The position numbers and the translations under genes are program-made. From Streptomyces sp. CBMA29 (GTDB lineage Bacteria > Actinomycetota > Actinomycetes > Streptomycetales > Streptomycetaceae): a stretch of 64,000 bases of DNA. Positions 35,628 through 44,027 of this stretch are shown piece after piece. Position 1 is the first letter of the stretch. Each line of letters begins with the position of its first letter. The stretch spans positions 34,878 through 98,877 of the forward strand of contig NZ_MECL01000192.1 in NCBI RefSeq assembly GCF_014596445.1, given 5' to 3'. Below the pieces are notes generated by a model. It was not told where the DNA came from. It did no database searches and saw only the letters and a program-made list of their open reading frames with translations.

Positions 35628-36185
35628 ATGGTCAGGATGAGCGCAGAGGAGAGGCGCGAGAGCGTCATCCGCGCGGCGATGAGCGAATTCGCCCGCGGCG
35701 GCTACAACGGCACGTCCACCGAGACGATCGCCCGCCGGGTGGGCGTCTCGCAGCCGTATCTCTTCCGCCTCTTCCCGAACAAGGAGGCCATGTTCCTGGC
35801 GGCGGCCACCTACTGCCTGGAATCGACGCGCAAGGCTTTCGCCGACGTGGCCGAGGAGGAGACGGACCACGAGGGCAAGCTCAAGGCGATGGGGGACGCG
35901 TATCAGACGCTGATCTCCGACGACCCGGAGCGGCTGCTGATGCAGATGCAGATGTATGTCGCGGTCGCCGCCGCGGAGGCGACCGGTGACCACGAGTTCG
36001 GCCGTTCCATCCGTGAGGGGTGGGAGGCGCTGTGGGAGACCCTGCATCTGGAGCTGGGTGCGGATGTCGAGCAGACCACGCAGTTCCTCGCCTACGGAAT
36101 GTTGATCAACACCCTGGTGTCGCTGGGCTTCCCGGCCGACCACCGTATCTGGGAGGGCCTGCACGAGACGGCCCATCCCGAGTGA
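35628..36185 (+). CDS. TetR-family repressor of adjacent efflux gene
   Basis: 185 residues from ATG 35628 (a second ATG at 35637 is possible). The N-terminal helix-turn-helix reads FARGGYNGTSTETIARRVGVSQPYLFRLFPNKEAMFLAA, standard for TetR. The C-terminal ligand domain is unassigned. Its own promoter and the promoter of the downstream MFS transporter carry the same GTTAGT-N8-ACTAAC operator, so it most likely represses both and is released by a transported compound. Confidence 0.93.
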   Translation: MVRMSAEERRESVIRAAMSEFARGGYNGTSTETIARRVGVSQPYLFRLFPNKEAMFLAAATYCLESTRKAFADVAEEETDHEGKLKAMGDAYQTLISDDPERLLMQMQMYVAVAAAEATGDHEFGRSIREGWEALWETLHLELGADVEQTTQFLAYGMLINTLVSLGFPADHRIWEGLHETAHPE

Positions 36186-36231
36186 GGCGCCTTTCGGGGC
36201 GCGGAACCGGCGCGTTTTTCTGTCCGCTGAA

Positions 36232-36251
36232 GTTAGTCATCGATAACTAAC
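36232..36251 (+). promoter_or_regulatory. TetR-type operator upstream of MFS transporter
   Basis: GTTAGT (36232-36237) and ACTAAC (36246-36251) with an 8-bp spacer form a near-perfect palindrome, 46 bp before the MFS ATG. The half-sites are identical to those in the TetR promoter. Confidence 0.82.
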
Positions 36252-36296
36252 CGTACGGCTCGAAGCCGTCGCAGTACCCACTCCACAGGGGGAGTC

Positions 36297-37754
36297 ATGA
36301 CCCAGCAAGCAGCAGAAGGCCGCAGGCCAGGCACCGCCGCCTGGGCTCTGATCATCACCAGCGTCGCCGGATTCATGGCGGCCCTCGACAATCTCGTGGT
36401 CACCACCGCACTGCCGTCCATCCGCAAGGACCTCGGCGGGGCGCTGTCCGACCTCGAATGGACGGTGAACGCCTACACGCTCACCTTCGCCGTCCTGCTG
36501 ATGTTCGGCGCGGCGCTCGGCGACCGCTTCGGCCGCCGCAAGCTCTTCCTCACCGGCCTCACGATCTTCACCGGCGCCTCCGCCGCGGCGGCGCTCGCGC
36601 CCACCATCACCATGCTCATCGCCTTCCGCGCACTCCAGGGCGTCGGCGCCGCGATCATGATGCCGCTCACGCTGACGCTGCTCACCGCGGCGGTGCCGGC
36701 CGAGCGCCGGGGTGCCGCGTTCGGCATCTGGGGCGCCGTCAACGGCCTCGCCGTCGCCAGCGGCCCGCTCATCGGCGGCAGCCTGACCGAACACATCTCC
36801 TGGCAGTGGATCTTCTGGCTGAACGTTCCGCTCGGCATCGCCCTCATCCCGCTGGCCCGGCTGCGCCTCAACGAGTCCACCGCGCCCGGCGCCCGGCTCG
36901 ACCCGCGCGGCACCGCGCTCATCAGCCTCGGGCTGTTCGGCGTCGTCTACGCGCTGGTCAACGCCACGACCAAGGGGTGGACCAGCGGGCCGGTGCTCGG
37001 CGGGCTCATCGGCGGCGCGGCGCTCGTCGCCGCCTTCATCCGGCACGGGGCGACCTCGCCGAACGCCATGCTGCCGATGCGGCTGTTCCGCAGCCGCGGG
37101 TTCTCGGCCATCAACGCGGCCAGCATGCTGATGTTCACCGGGATGTTCGGGTCGATCTTCCTGCTCAGCCAGTTCCTGCAGAACGTCGTCGGCTACTCGC
37201 CGACCGAGGCCGGGCTGCGCATGCTGCCGTGGACCGGTATGCCGATGATCGTCGCGCCGATCGCCGGGATTCTCTCCGACCGGATCGGGGGGCGGCCGGT
37301 GGTCGCGGCCGGGCTCGCCCTTCAGGCGATCGGGCTCGGGTGGTTCGCGACGATCATCTCGCCGGACGTCTCCTATCTGGCGCAGCTTCCCGCGCTGATC
37401 ATCAGTGGGGCCGGGATGGCGCTGTTCGTGGCGCCGGCCACGGCGTTGGTGATGGGGAGTGTGCGGGGGGCCGAGCAGGGAATCGCCTCCGGGGCCAACA
37501 ACGCGCTGCGTGAGGTGGGGGGAGCGCTCGGGATCGCGGTGCTGGGCTCGATCTTTTCCGCGCAGGGCGGGTACGGGTCGGCTGACGCCTTTGTCAACGG
37601 GTTGACGCCTGCGCTGTGGGTCGGTGCCGCCGTTCTCGGTGTCGCCACGGTCGCGGCCCTCCTCCTTCCCCGCCGTCCCTCGCCCCCCTCCCTCGACTCC
37701 ACCCCGTCCTCCTCCCCCTCCCCTTCCCCCCGCGACCTCCAGCCCACCGCCTAG
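36297..37754 (+). CDS. DHA2-family (14-helix) MFS drug efflux transporter
   Basis: 485 residues from ATG 36297, with a GGGGGAG ribosome site. It is an EmrB/QacA-type proton antiporter in the inner membrane. Motif D1 appears as FMAALDNLVVTTALPSI, motif A as GAALGDRFGRRKLFL, and motif C as AVNGLAVASGPLIGGSL with WQWIFWLNVP. Fourteen helices can be traced. The C-terminus is a Ser/Pro tail. Regulation by the upstream TetR gene is strongly suggested by shared operators; substrate unknown. Confidence 0.94.
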   Translation: MTQQAAEGRRPGTAAWALIITSVAGFMAALDNLVVTTALPSIRKDLGGALSDLEWTVNAYTLTFAVLLMFGAALGDRFGRRKLFLTGLTIFTGASAAAALAPTITMLIAFRALQGVGAAIMMPLTLTLLTAAVPAERRGAAFGIWGAVNGLAVASGPLIGGSLTEHISWQWIFWLNVPLGIALIPLARLRLNESTAPGARLDPRGTALISLGLFGVVYALVNATTKGWTSGPVLGGLIGGAALVAAFIRHGATSPNAMLPMRLFRSRGFSAINAASMLMFTGMFGSIFLLSQFLQNVVGYSPTEAGLRMLPWTGMPMIVAPIAGILSDRIGGRPVVAAGLALQAIGLGWFATIISPDVSYLAQLPALIISGAGMALFVAPATALVMGSVRGAEQGIASGANNALREVGGALGIAVLGSIFSAQGGYGSADAFVNGLTPALWVGAAVLGVATVAALLLPRRPSPPSLDSTPSSSPSPSPRDLQPTA

Positions 37755-37826
37755 CCCTTTCCTCCTTCCCTGACCCCCGCTCCCGCCCCGGGCGCGGGGG
37801 TCAGCCCTTTCTTCCCCCGCCCTGTC

Positions 37827-37943
37827 CCTGGTGTCGGTCCCGGTCCGGGGTACCTCCTCGAAATCCGTAACACCTGGCCCCGCGTATCCAGTGACCTTCT
37901 TGTCAACGTATTTCTGCGGGGGCACCCCGCCCCGTCCCCTCCG
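37827..37943 (-). repeat. Left arm of ~115-bp inverted repeat
   Basis: This 117-bp segment is matched in reverse complement by 38323-38437 with about four substitutions and one 2-bp indel. Beyond it, weaker similarity continues ~30 bp toward the centre. On the minus strand, from a GTG at 37925, it can be read as VPPQKYVDKKVTGYAGPG and on through TDFEEVPRTGTD. Confidence 0.88.
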
Positions 37944-38322
37944 CTCCGTCGCCGCCTGACGGTCCGCCGTGGGGGAGGGCGGGAGGGAGGGGTGGGCGGG
38001 TAACGCCCCCACCGGTACGGCTGCGGCTACGGCTACGGCTACGGGTGCGGGTGGCGGTTCGCGGTGGGTGGGGGTTGGCCCTCCTGGTCGGGCTACGGGG
38101 CCTCCGGGGGGTTTGAGGATGGGGGTTTGTGGTGGTGGGAGTTGGGGTCGGCTCCTTGTGCGGTTGGGGGTGGGGGCTGGGGTTTTGGTTCGTCTGGGGG
38201 CGGTTCGCCCGAAGGACCCCCCAGCCCATCAGCCACAACGGACAGGCGACCGCCGACGGGCCCGGCCCCCACCCACCCCCCTCCCCGGCCACCCCCACCG
38301 GACAGGCGGACGCCGACGGACC
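37944..38322. other. G-rich spacer between inverted-repeat arms
   Basis: 379 bp with no credible gene. It contains short CGGCTA tandem units (38020-38043) and long G-runs on the plus strand, for example GGGGG T GGGGG CT GGGG at 38166-38181 and more at 38105-38150, which could form G-quadruplexes. Confidence 0.6.
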
Positions 38323-38437
38323 CGGAGGGGACGGGGCGGGGTGCCCCCGCAGAAATACGTTGACAAGAAGGTCACCGGATACGAGGGGCCAGGTGATACG
38401 GATTTCGAGGAGGTACCCCGGACCGGCACCGACCAGG
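38323..38437 (+). repeat. Right arm of ~115-bp inverted repeat
   Basis: Reverse-complement partner of 37827-37943. On the plus strand a GTG at 38341 opens a 58-codon frame (VPPQKYVDKKVTGYEGPG... ending TAG at 38517), 10 bp before murB. The same peptide can be read outward from the left arm. Whether these are short genes or a repeat with incidental coding is undecided. Confidence 0.88.
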
Positions 38438-38526
38438 CACAGGCGGCACCCGCAGACGGAGAAAGCACCCGCACGGGTGGGCGGGCGGGAAAAGAAGAGA
38501 AAGGGCGGGACCCCTAGGGTGAGGGG

Positions 38527-39591
38527 GTGGACGTAATGGAGAAGGCGCCGCTGGCCCCGCTGACAACCTTCCGCCTCGGCGGCCCCGCCCACCGCCTGAT
38601 CACGGCGGCCTCAGACGCCGAAGTCACCGCCGCCGTCGCGGCGGCGGACACCACCGGCACCCCCCTGCTGATCGTCGGCGGCGGCAGCAACCTCCTCGTG
38701 GGCGACCGCGGCTTCGCGGGCACGGCCCTACGGATCGCCACCCGCGGCCTGACCCTCGACGGCACCTCGCTTGAGGTCGCCGCGGGCGAGACCTGGAGCG
38801 ACGTCGTGGCCCGGACCGTCGCCGCCGGCCTGGCCGGAATCGAGTGCCTGGCGGGCATCCCCGGCTCGGCGGGGGCGACGCCGATCCAGAACGTCGGCGC
38901 CTACGGCCAAGAGGTGTCGACGACGATCACCGAGGTCGTCGCGTACGACCGCGAGACCCGCGAGACGGTGACGCTGGCGAACGACGCGTGCGCCTTCTCG
39001 TACCGCCACAGCCGCTTCAAGGCGGAGCCGCACCGCTTCGTCGTCCTGCGCGTCCGCTTCGGTCTTGAGGACGCGGGCGGGCTCTCCGCCCCGGTGAAGT
39101 ACGCGGAGACGGCCCGCGCCCTGGGCGTGGAACCCGGCGACCGGGTGCCCCTGGAGAAGGCGCGGGAGACGGTGCTCGCGCTGCGCGCGGGCAAGGGCAT
39201 GGTGCTGGACGAGGCCGACCACGACACCTGGTCGGCGGGCTCCTTCTTCACCAACCCGATCCTGACCGCCCCGGAGCACGCCGCGTTCCTGGAGCGGGCG
39301 AAGGAGCGGCTCGGCCAGGACACGGCGCCGCCCTCGTACCCGGCGGGCGAGGCCGGCCAGGGCCTCACGAAGCTCTCGGCGGCCTGGCTGATCGACAAGG
39401 CGGGGTTCACCAAGGGGTACGGCAGCGGCCCGGCGCGGATCTCCACCAAGCACACGCTCGCGCTGACCAACCGCGGCGGCGCGACCGCCGAGGACCTGCT
39501 GGCGCTGGCCCGCGAGGTGCGCGACGGCGTGCACGCGGCGTTCGGCGTGACCCTGGTCAACGAGCCGGTCCTGGTCGGCGTCAGCCTGTAG
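38527..39591 (+). CDS. murB: UDP-N-acetylenolpyruvoylglucosamine reductase
   Basis: 354 residues from GTG 38527, which aligns with the family N-terminus; an ATG at 38536 has a better-spaced GGGGG and is the alternative. MurB reduces UDP-GlcNAc-enolpyruvate to UDP-MurNAc with NADPH and FAD, the second cytoplasmic step of peptidoglycan synthesis. The FAD domain shows VGGGSNLLVGDRGF, GIPGSAGATPIQNVGAYGQE and YRHSRFK; the catalytic serine lies in WSAGSFFTNPI. Two-domain layout and length are complete. Confidence 0.96.
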   Translation: MDVMEKAPLAPLTTFRLGGPAHRLITAASDAEVTAAVAAADTTGTPLLIVGGGSNLLVGDRGFAGTALRIATRGLTLDGTSLEVAAGETWSDVVARTVAAGLAGIECLAGIPGSAGATPIQNVGAYGQEVSTTITEVVAYDRETRETVTLANDACAFSYRHSRFKAEPHRFVVLRVRFGLEDAGGLSAPVKYAETARALGVEPGDRVPLEKARETVLALRAGKGMVLDEADHDTWSAGSFFTNPILTAPEHAAFLERAKERLGQDTAPPSYPAGEAGQGLTKLSAAWLIDKAGFTKGYGSGPARISTKHTLALTNRGGATAEDLLALAREVRDGVHAAFGVTLVNEPVLVGVSL

Positions 39592-39664
39592 ACCCCAGCC
39601 AGCCCCCGTCCGAACAGACCCCAGCAGCACAGACCTCAGCAGCACAGACCCCAGCCGGCAGGCG

Positions 39665-40687
39665 TCACTCGGCGGGCTTGGCCACCCACTCGTCGATGCC
39701 GGTCAGCAGCCGCTGCCGTACGTCCTGCGGCGCGCGGGAGGCCCGTACCGACTGCCGGGCCAGTTCGGCCAGTTCGGCGTCGGTGAAGTCGTGCGAGGCG
39801 CGGGCGATCTCGTACTGGGCGGCGAGCCGGGAGCCGAAGAGCAGCGGGTCGTCGGCGCCGAGCGCCATCGGGACGCCCGCCTCGTACAGGGTGCGCAGCG
39901 GTACGTCCTCGGCCTTCTCGTACACGCCGAGCGCGACGTTGGAGGCCGGGCAGACCTCGCAGGTGATGCCCTTCTCGGCGAGGCGGCGCAGCAGCCGCGG
40001 GTCCTCTGCGGCGCGGACCCCGTGCCCGATACGGCCCGCGTACAGGTCGTCGACGCAGTCGCGGACGCTGGAGGGCCCCGCCAGTTCCCCGCCGTGCGGG
40101 GCCGCGAGCAGGCCGCCGTCCCGGGCGATGGCGAAGGCGCGGTCGAAGTCCCGTGCCAGACCGCGCCGTTCGTCGTTGGAGAGCCCGAAGCCGACCACGC
40201 CGCGGTCGGCGTACCGGACGGCGAGCCGGGCCAGCGTACGGGCGTCCAGCGGGTGCTTCATGCGGTTGGCGGCGACGACCACGGCCATGCCGACCCCGGT
40301 GTCCCGCGAGGCGGTGTGCACGGCGTCCAGGACGATCTCCATCGTGGGGATCAGCCCGCCGAGCCGCGGCGCGTACGAGGTCGGGTCGACCTGGATCTCC
40401 AGCCAGCCGGAGCCGTCCGCCGCGTCCTCCTCGGCGGCCTCGCGGACCAGCCGCTGGATGTCCTCCGGGGTGCGCAGGCAGGAGCGGGCGATGTCGTACA
40501 GCCGCTGGAAGCGGAACCAGCCGCGCTCGTCGGTGGCCCGGAGCTTGGGGGGTTCGCCCGAGGTCAGCGCCTCGGGGAGGTGCACGCCGTGCCGGTCGGC
40601 CAGTTCCAGGAGCGTGCTGGGGCGCATGGAGCCGGTGAAGTGCAGATGCAGATGTGCCTTGGGGAGCTGACGGACCTCGCGTGCCAT
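39665..40687 (-). CDS. add: Adenosine deaminase family protein
   Basis: 340 residues from ATG 40687, with AGGA eight bases upstream. It belongs to the metal-dependent deaminases that convert adenosine to inosine. The zinc ligands appear in KAHLHLHFTGS and RIGHG, the catalytic Glu in PHGGE, and the final pair in GADDPLLF. Compared with classical enzymes the DGS and SLDDP motifs read TGS and GADDP, so an adenosine-deaminase-like specificity (other purine or nucleoside) is possible. The terminator of the next gene upstream lies just before its start. Confidence 0.9.
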   Translation of the reverse strand: MAREVRQLPKAHLHLHFTGSMRPSTLLELADRHGVHLPEALTSGEPPKLRATDERGWFRFQRLYDIARSCLRTPEDIQRLVREAAEEDAADGSGWLEIQVDPTSYAPRLGGLIPTMEIVLDAVHTASRDTGVGMAVVVAANRMKHPLDARTLARLAVRYADRGVVGFGLSNDERRGLARDFDRAFAIARDGGLLAAPHGGELAGPSSVRDCVDDLYAGRIGHGVRAAEDPRLLRRLAEKGITCEVCPASNVALGVYEKAEDVPLRTLYEAGVPMALGADDPLLFGSRLAAQYEIARASHDFTDAELAELARQSVRASRAPQDVRQRLLTGIDEWVAKPAE

Positions 40688-40708
40688 TCCAAGATCCTGC
40701 TATACGAC

Positions 40709-40745
40709 AGCCCCCGTCCGGTACCACTTTCTCCGAACGGGGGCT
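40709..40745 (-). terminator. Terminator of aspC
   Basis: AGCCCCCGT-CGG (40709-40721) pairs with CCGAACGGGGGCT (40733-40745). It lies 43 bp beyond the minus-strand stop of the aminotransferase gene and before the add start. Confidence 0.85.
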
Positions 40746-40787
40746 TGGCCGAATGCAAAAACGGATCGCCGCGGCGTCCGAAGAGGC

Positions 40788-42026
40788 TCAGTCCTTCGCC
40801 TCGCCCAGCAGCTTCTGGAGCCGCGAGACGCCCTCTTCCAGGTCCTCGTCGCCGAGCGCGTACGAAAGCCGCAGGTAGCCGGGGGTGCCGAACGCCTCAC
40901 CGGGGACGACCGCGACCTCGGCCTCGTCCAGGATCAGCGCGGCCAGCTCGACGGAGTCGGCCGGGCGCTTGCCGCGGATCTCCTTGCCGAGCAGCGCCTT
41001 CACCGACGGGTAGACGTAGAACGCGCCCTCGGGCGTCGGGCAGACGACGCCGTCGATCTCGTTGAGCATCCGCACGATGGTGCGGCGGCGGCGGTCGAAG
41101 GCGGTCCGCATCTCGGCGACCGCGTCCAGATTCCCCGAGACGGCGGCCAGCGCGGCGACCTGCGCGACGTTGGAGACGTTCGAGGTGGCGTGCGACTGGA
41201 GGTTCGTCGCGGCCTTGACCACGTCCTTCGGGCCGATGATCCACCCGACCCGCCAGCCGGTCATGGCGTACGTCTTCGCCACGCCGTTGACCACGACGCA
41301 CTTGTCGCGCAGCTCGGGCACGGCGGTCGGCAGCGAGGTGAACGTCGCGTCGCCGTACACCAGGTGCTCGTAGATCTCGTCGGTCAGCACCCACAGGCCG
41401 TGCTCGACGGCCCAGCGGCCGATCGCCTCGGTGTCGGCGGCGCTGTACACGGCGCCGGTGGGGTTGGACGGCGAGACGAACAGCACGACCTTGGTGCGCT
41501 CGGTGCGGGCCGCTTCGAGCTGCTCGACCGAGACCCGGTAGCCGGTGGTCTCGTCCGCGACGACCTCGACCGGCACGCCGCCCGCGAGCCGGATCGACTC
41601 GGGGTAGGTGGTCCAGTACGGGGCGGGCACGATGACCTCGTCACCCGGGTCGAGGATCGCGGCGAACGCCTCGTAGATGGCCTGCTTGCCGCCGTTGGTG
41701 ACCAGCACCTGCGAGGGCTCGACCTCGTAGCCGGAGTCGCGGAGCGTCTTGGCGGCGATGGCCGCCTTCAGCTCGGGCAGACCGCCGGCCGGGGTGTAGC
41801 GGTGGTACTTCGGGTTGCGGCACGCCTCCACCGCGGCTTCGACGATGTAGCCGGGCGTCGGGAAATCGGGCTCTCCCGCGCCGAATCCGATGACCGGGCG
41901 CCCGGCGGCCTTGAGGGCCTTGGCCTTGGCGTCGACGGCCAGCGTCGCGGACTCGGAGATCGACCCGACGCGGGCCGACACCCGACGGTCGGTGGGAGAC
42001 TGTACGGGGGGAGTAGCTGCGCTCAT
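40788..42026 (-). CDS. aspC: Pyridoxal-phosphate aspartate aminotransferase (class I)
   Basis: 412 residues from ATG 42026. It transaminates aspartate and 2-oxoglutarate. Fold-type I features: FGAGEPDFPTPGYIVEAA, NGGKQAIYEAF, the SPSNPTGAVYS segment, DEIYEHLVYG, and the PLP-binding lysine in VNGVAKTYAMTGWRVGW; the C-terminal arginine sits in GYLRLSYAL. Length is standard. It lies divergently from the tRNA-Trp/secE region. Confidence 0.95.
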   Translation of the reverse strand: MSAATPPVQSPTDRRVSARVGSISESATLAVDAKAKALKAAGRPVIGFGAGEPDFPTPGYIVEAAVEACRNPKYHRYTPAGGLPELKAAIAAKTLRDSGYEVEPSQVLVTNGGKQAIYEAFAAILDPGDEVIVPAPYWTTYPESIRLAGGVPVEVVADETTGYRVSVEQLEAARTERTKVVLFVSPSNPTGAVYSAADTEAIGRWAVEHGLWVLTDEIYEHLVYGDATFTSLPTAVPELRDKCVVVNGVAKTYAMTGWRVGWIIGPKDVVKAATNLQSHATSNVSNVAQVAALAAVSGNLDAVAEMRTAFDRRRRTIVRMLNEIDGVVCPTPEGAFYVYPSVKALLGKEIRGKRPADSVELAALILDEAEVAVVPGEAFGTPGYLRLSYALGDEDLEEGVSRLQKLLGEAKD

Positions 42027-42289
42027 GACTGCATGGTCCCAGACGCGGGGGAGGCCCGGCACCGGGTTTGCGGACCTGTCCGCACTGTGAACACAGCCCT
42101 TCGGCACCCCGTCGTCAGCTGGTCGGCAGCTCGTCGGCAGCTTGTCGCAACGTCAACGGAACGCGGCCGGAACCTGATCGGACGCAAGGCGTTCGACGGA
42201 GGGCCGCGAAACACGTACACTCATCCGTCGATGGCCTTCCCACCGGCACCGCGGTTCCGCAATGCTGCGGTACGTTGGGGGAGTCGCAA

Positions 42290-42362
42290 AGGGTCGTAGC
42301 TCAATTGGTAGAGCACTGGTCTCCAAAACCAGCGGTTGTGGGTTCGAGTCCCTCCGACCCTG
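42290..42362 (+). tRNA. tRNA-Trp (CCA)
   Basis: Acceptor AGGGTCG/CGACCCT, D-arm AGCTCAATTGGTAGAGC, anticodon loop CTCCAAA with CCA, TpsiC GGTTCGAGTCC. 73 nt. A TACACT hexamer at 42216-42221 is a candidate -10. secE begins 97 bp downstream. Confidence 0.97.
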
Positions 42363-42459
42363 CTCCACACGTCACCCGACGGACGTGGGCAGGTAAAGCA
42401 CTCGCCGTACCGCGCGACGGGCGCGACACGGCCACGACCCGGAGTCAGGTGAGGACGTA

Positions 42460-42747
42460 GTGACTGAGATCACGGACTCCATCGAGGCCCCTGAGCCTGA
42501 CACATCCGAGGACGACGACACTCGGAAGCCCCGCCGCGGCGGCAAGCGCGGCAAGAAGGGCCCCCTCGGTCGGCTGGCGCTCTTCTACCGCCAGATCGTC
42601 GCGGAACTCCGCAAGGTCGTCTGGCCGAGCCGCAACGACCTGATCACCTACACCACAGTGGTGATTGTCTTCGTTGTCGTCGTCATCGGTCTCGTCAGCG
42701 TGATTGACTGGGGATTCTCGAAGCTCGTCTCGTACGTCTTCGGCTGA
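42460..42747 (+). CDS. secE: Preprotein translocase subunit SecE
   Basis: 95 residues from GTG 42460. The membrane protein clamps SecY in the SecYEG channel. After a hydrophilic acidic/basic leader the conserved amphipathic helix and motif ELRKVVWPSRNDLITYTTVVIVFV are present, giving a single transmembrane helix at ~62-85. Actinobacterial SecE is this one-helix form. Followed by nusG after 74 bp. Confidence 0.96.
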   Translation: MTEITDSIEAPEPDTSEDDDTRKPRRGGKRGKKGPLGRLALFYRQIVAELRKVVWPSRNDLITYTTVVIVFVVVVIGLVSVIDWGFSKLVSYVFG

Positions 42748-42821
42748 TCCCGCGGTGGGCGCCGGTCCACGGGCGCCTGTCCGCATGTTCCACCCCTTGA
42801 AGTCAGGAAGAAGCAGTCACC

Positions 42822-43730
42822 GTGTCTGACCCGAACGTGAACGACGCCGGCGAAACCGTTGAGGGCGACGACACCGCGCTCGACATCGTCGAGGCCGCCG
42901 ACGGCGAGATCGACCAGGCCGAGGCTGCCGACCTGAACGCCGGCGAAGCCGCCGAGCAGGCCGCCGTCCACGAGGACGAGGACGAGGAAGCCGCCGAGGC
43001 CGCCACGGACGAGGCGGCCGACGAGTCCGATGAGGACGCCGGGGACGCCGAGGCCGAGGACGACGGCGAGGCCGCCGAGGCCGAGGACGACGGCGAGGCC
43101 GCCGTGTCGGAGCCGGTCGTGGACGCGGTCGCCGCCTTCCGCGAGGAGCTTCGCACCCTGCCCGGCGAGTGGTACGTGATCCACACCTACGCCGGTTACG
43201 AGAACCGCGTGAAGTCCAATCTGGAGCAGCGCGCCGTCTCGCTCAACGTCGAGGACTACATCTACCAGGCGGAAGTTCCCCAGGAAGAAGTCGTCCAGAT
43301 CAAGAACGGCGACCGCAAGACCATTCGGCAGAACAAGCTCCCCGGCTACGTGCTGGTGCGCATGGACCTGACGAACGAGTCGTGGGGCGTCGTCCGCAAC
43401 ACCCCCGGTGTCACCGGCTTCGTCGGCAACGCGTACGACCCGTACCCGCTGACCCTCGACGAGATCGTGAAGATGCTCGCCCCCGAGGTGGAGGCCGCGG
43501 CCGAGGCCGCCGCCATCGCCGAGGGCACCGCCCAGCCGCGCAAGGTCGAGGTCCAGGTGCTGGACTTCGAGGTCGGCGACTCGGTCACCGTCACCGACGG
43601 CCCCTTCGCGACGCTCCAGGCGACGATCAACGAGATCAACGCCGACTCGAAGAAGGTCAAGGGCCTGGTCGAGATCTTCGGCCGCGAGACCCCGGTCGAG
43701 CTGAGCTTCGACCAGATCCAGAAGAACTGA
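42822..43730 (+). CDS. nusG: Transcription termination/antitermination factor NusG
   Basis: 302 residues from GTG 42822. The NGN domain begins near residue 108 with LPGEWYVIHTYAGYENRVKSNLEQR and includes IKNGDRKTIRQNKLPGYVLVRMDLT. The KOW domain with FEVGDSVTVTDGPFATLQATI is at ~245-300. The first ~105 residues are an acidic Glu/Asp/Ala extension, unlike the ~180-residue NusG of E. coli but seen in actinobacteria. NusG binds RNA polymerase and modulates elongation and Rho action. Single transcription unit with secE, ended by a strong hairpin. Confidence 0.97.
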   Translation: MSDPNVNDAGETVEGDDTALDIVEAADGEIDQAEAADLNAGEAAEQAAVHEDEDEEAAEAATDEAADESDEDAGDAEAEDDGEAAEAEDDGEAAVSEPVVDAVAAFREELRTLPGEWYVIHTYAGYENRVKSNLEQRAVSLNVEDYIYQAEVPQEEVVQIKNGDRKTIRQNKLPGYVLVRMDLTNESWGVVRNTPGVTGFVGNAYDPYPLTLDEIVKMLAPEVEAAAEAAAIAEGTAQPRKVEVQVLDFEVGDSVTVTDGPFATLQATINEINADSKKVKGLVEIFGRETPVELSFDQIQKN

Positions 43731-43749
43731 CCCGGATCATCGGCGGAAG

Positions 43750-43791
43750 ACGCCCCTACCAGCGGTTCACCCGCCGGTAGGGGCGTTTTTC
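43750..43791 (+). terminator. Terminator after nusG
   Basis: ACGCCCCTACC (43750-43760) pairs with GGTAGGGGCGT (43776-43786), followed by TTTTT. Classic intrinsic terminator. Confidence 0.95.
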
Positions 43792-43798
43792 ACGCCGC

Positions 43799-43855
43799 GT
43801 GTGCCGTCCTGCGCGTGTCCCGTCCTGCGCGTGTGCCGTCCTGCGGGTGTCCCGT
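43799..43855. repeat. 16-bp tandem repeat, ~3.5 copies
   Basis: GTGTSCCGTCCTGCGC units start at 43799, 43815, 43831 and 43847, right after the nusG terminator. No gene is seen in the 297-bp gap before the lipoprotein gene apart from this and the terminator. Confidence 0.8.
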
Positions 43856-44027
43856 ACGTCCACGTGGCGATCCGTGGAGATCTTCGTACGGGGACGGTTG
43901 TCTCCGTTGTATGACAGCGGTCACCGTCGGGCCACAGCGGACGCACATCGGAAACCCCGGGCGGGGGGAGAGCTGTCCTGGTGGTTGTAGCCGACGCGGA
44001 CAACCGCTCTACCGACAGGGGATCTCC

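Noticed and set aside
36237..38012. Minus-strand 591-codon frame across the MFS gene and left repeat arm
   Set aside because: Mostly antisense of the MFS transporter. Only the short segment from GTG 37925 within the repeat arm is of interest.
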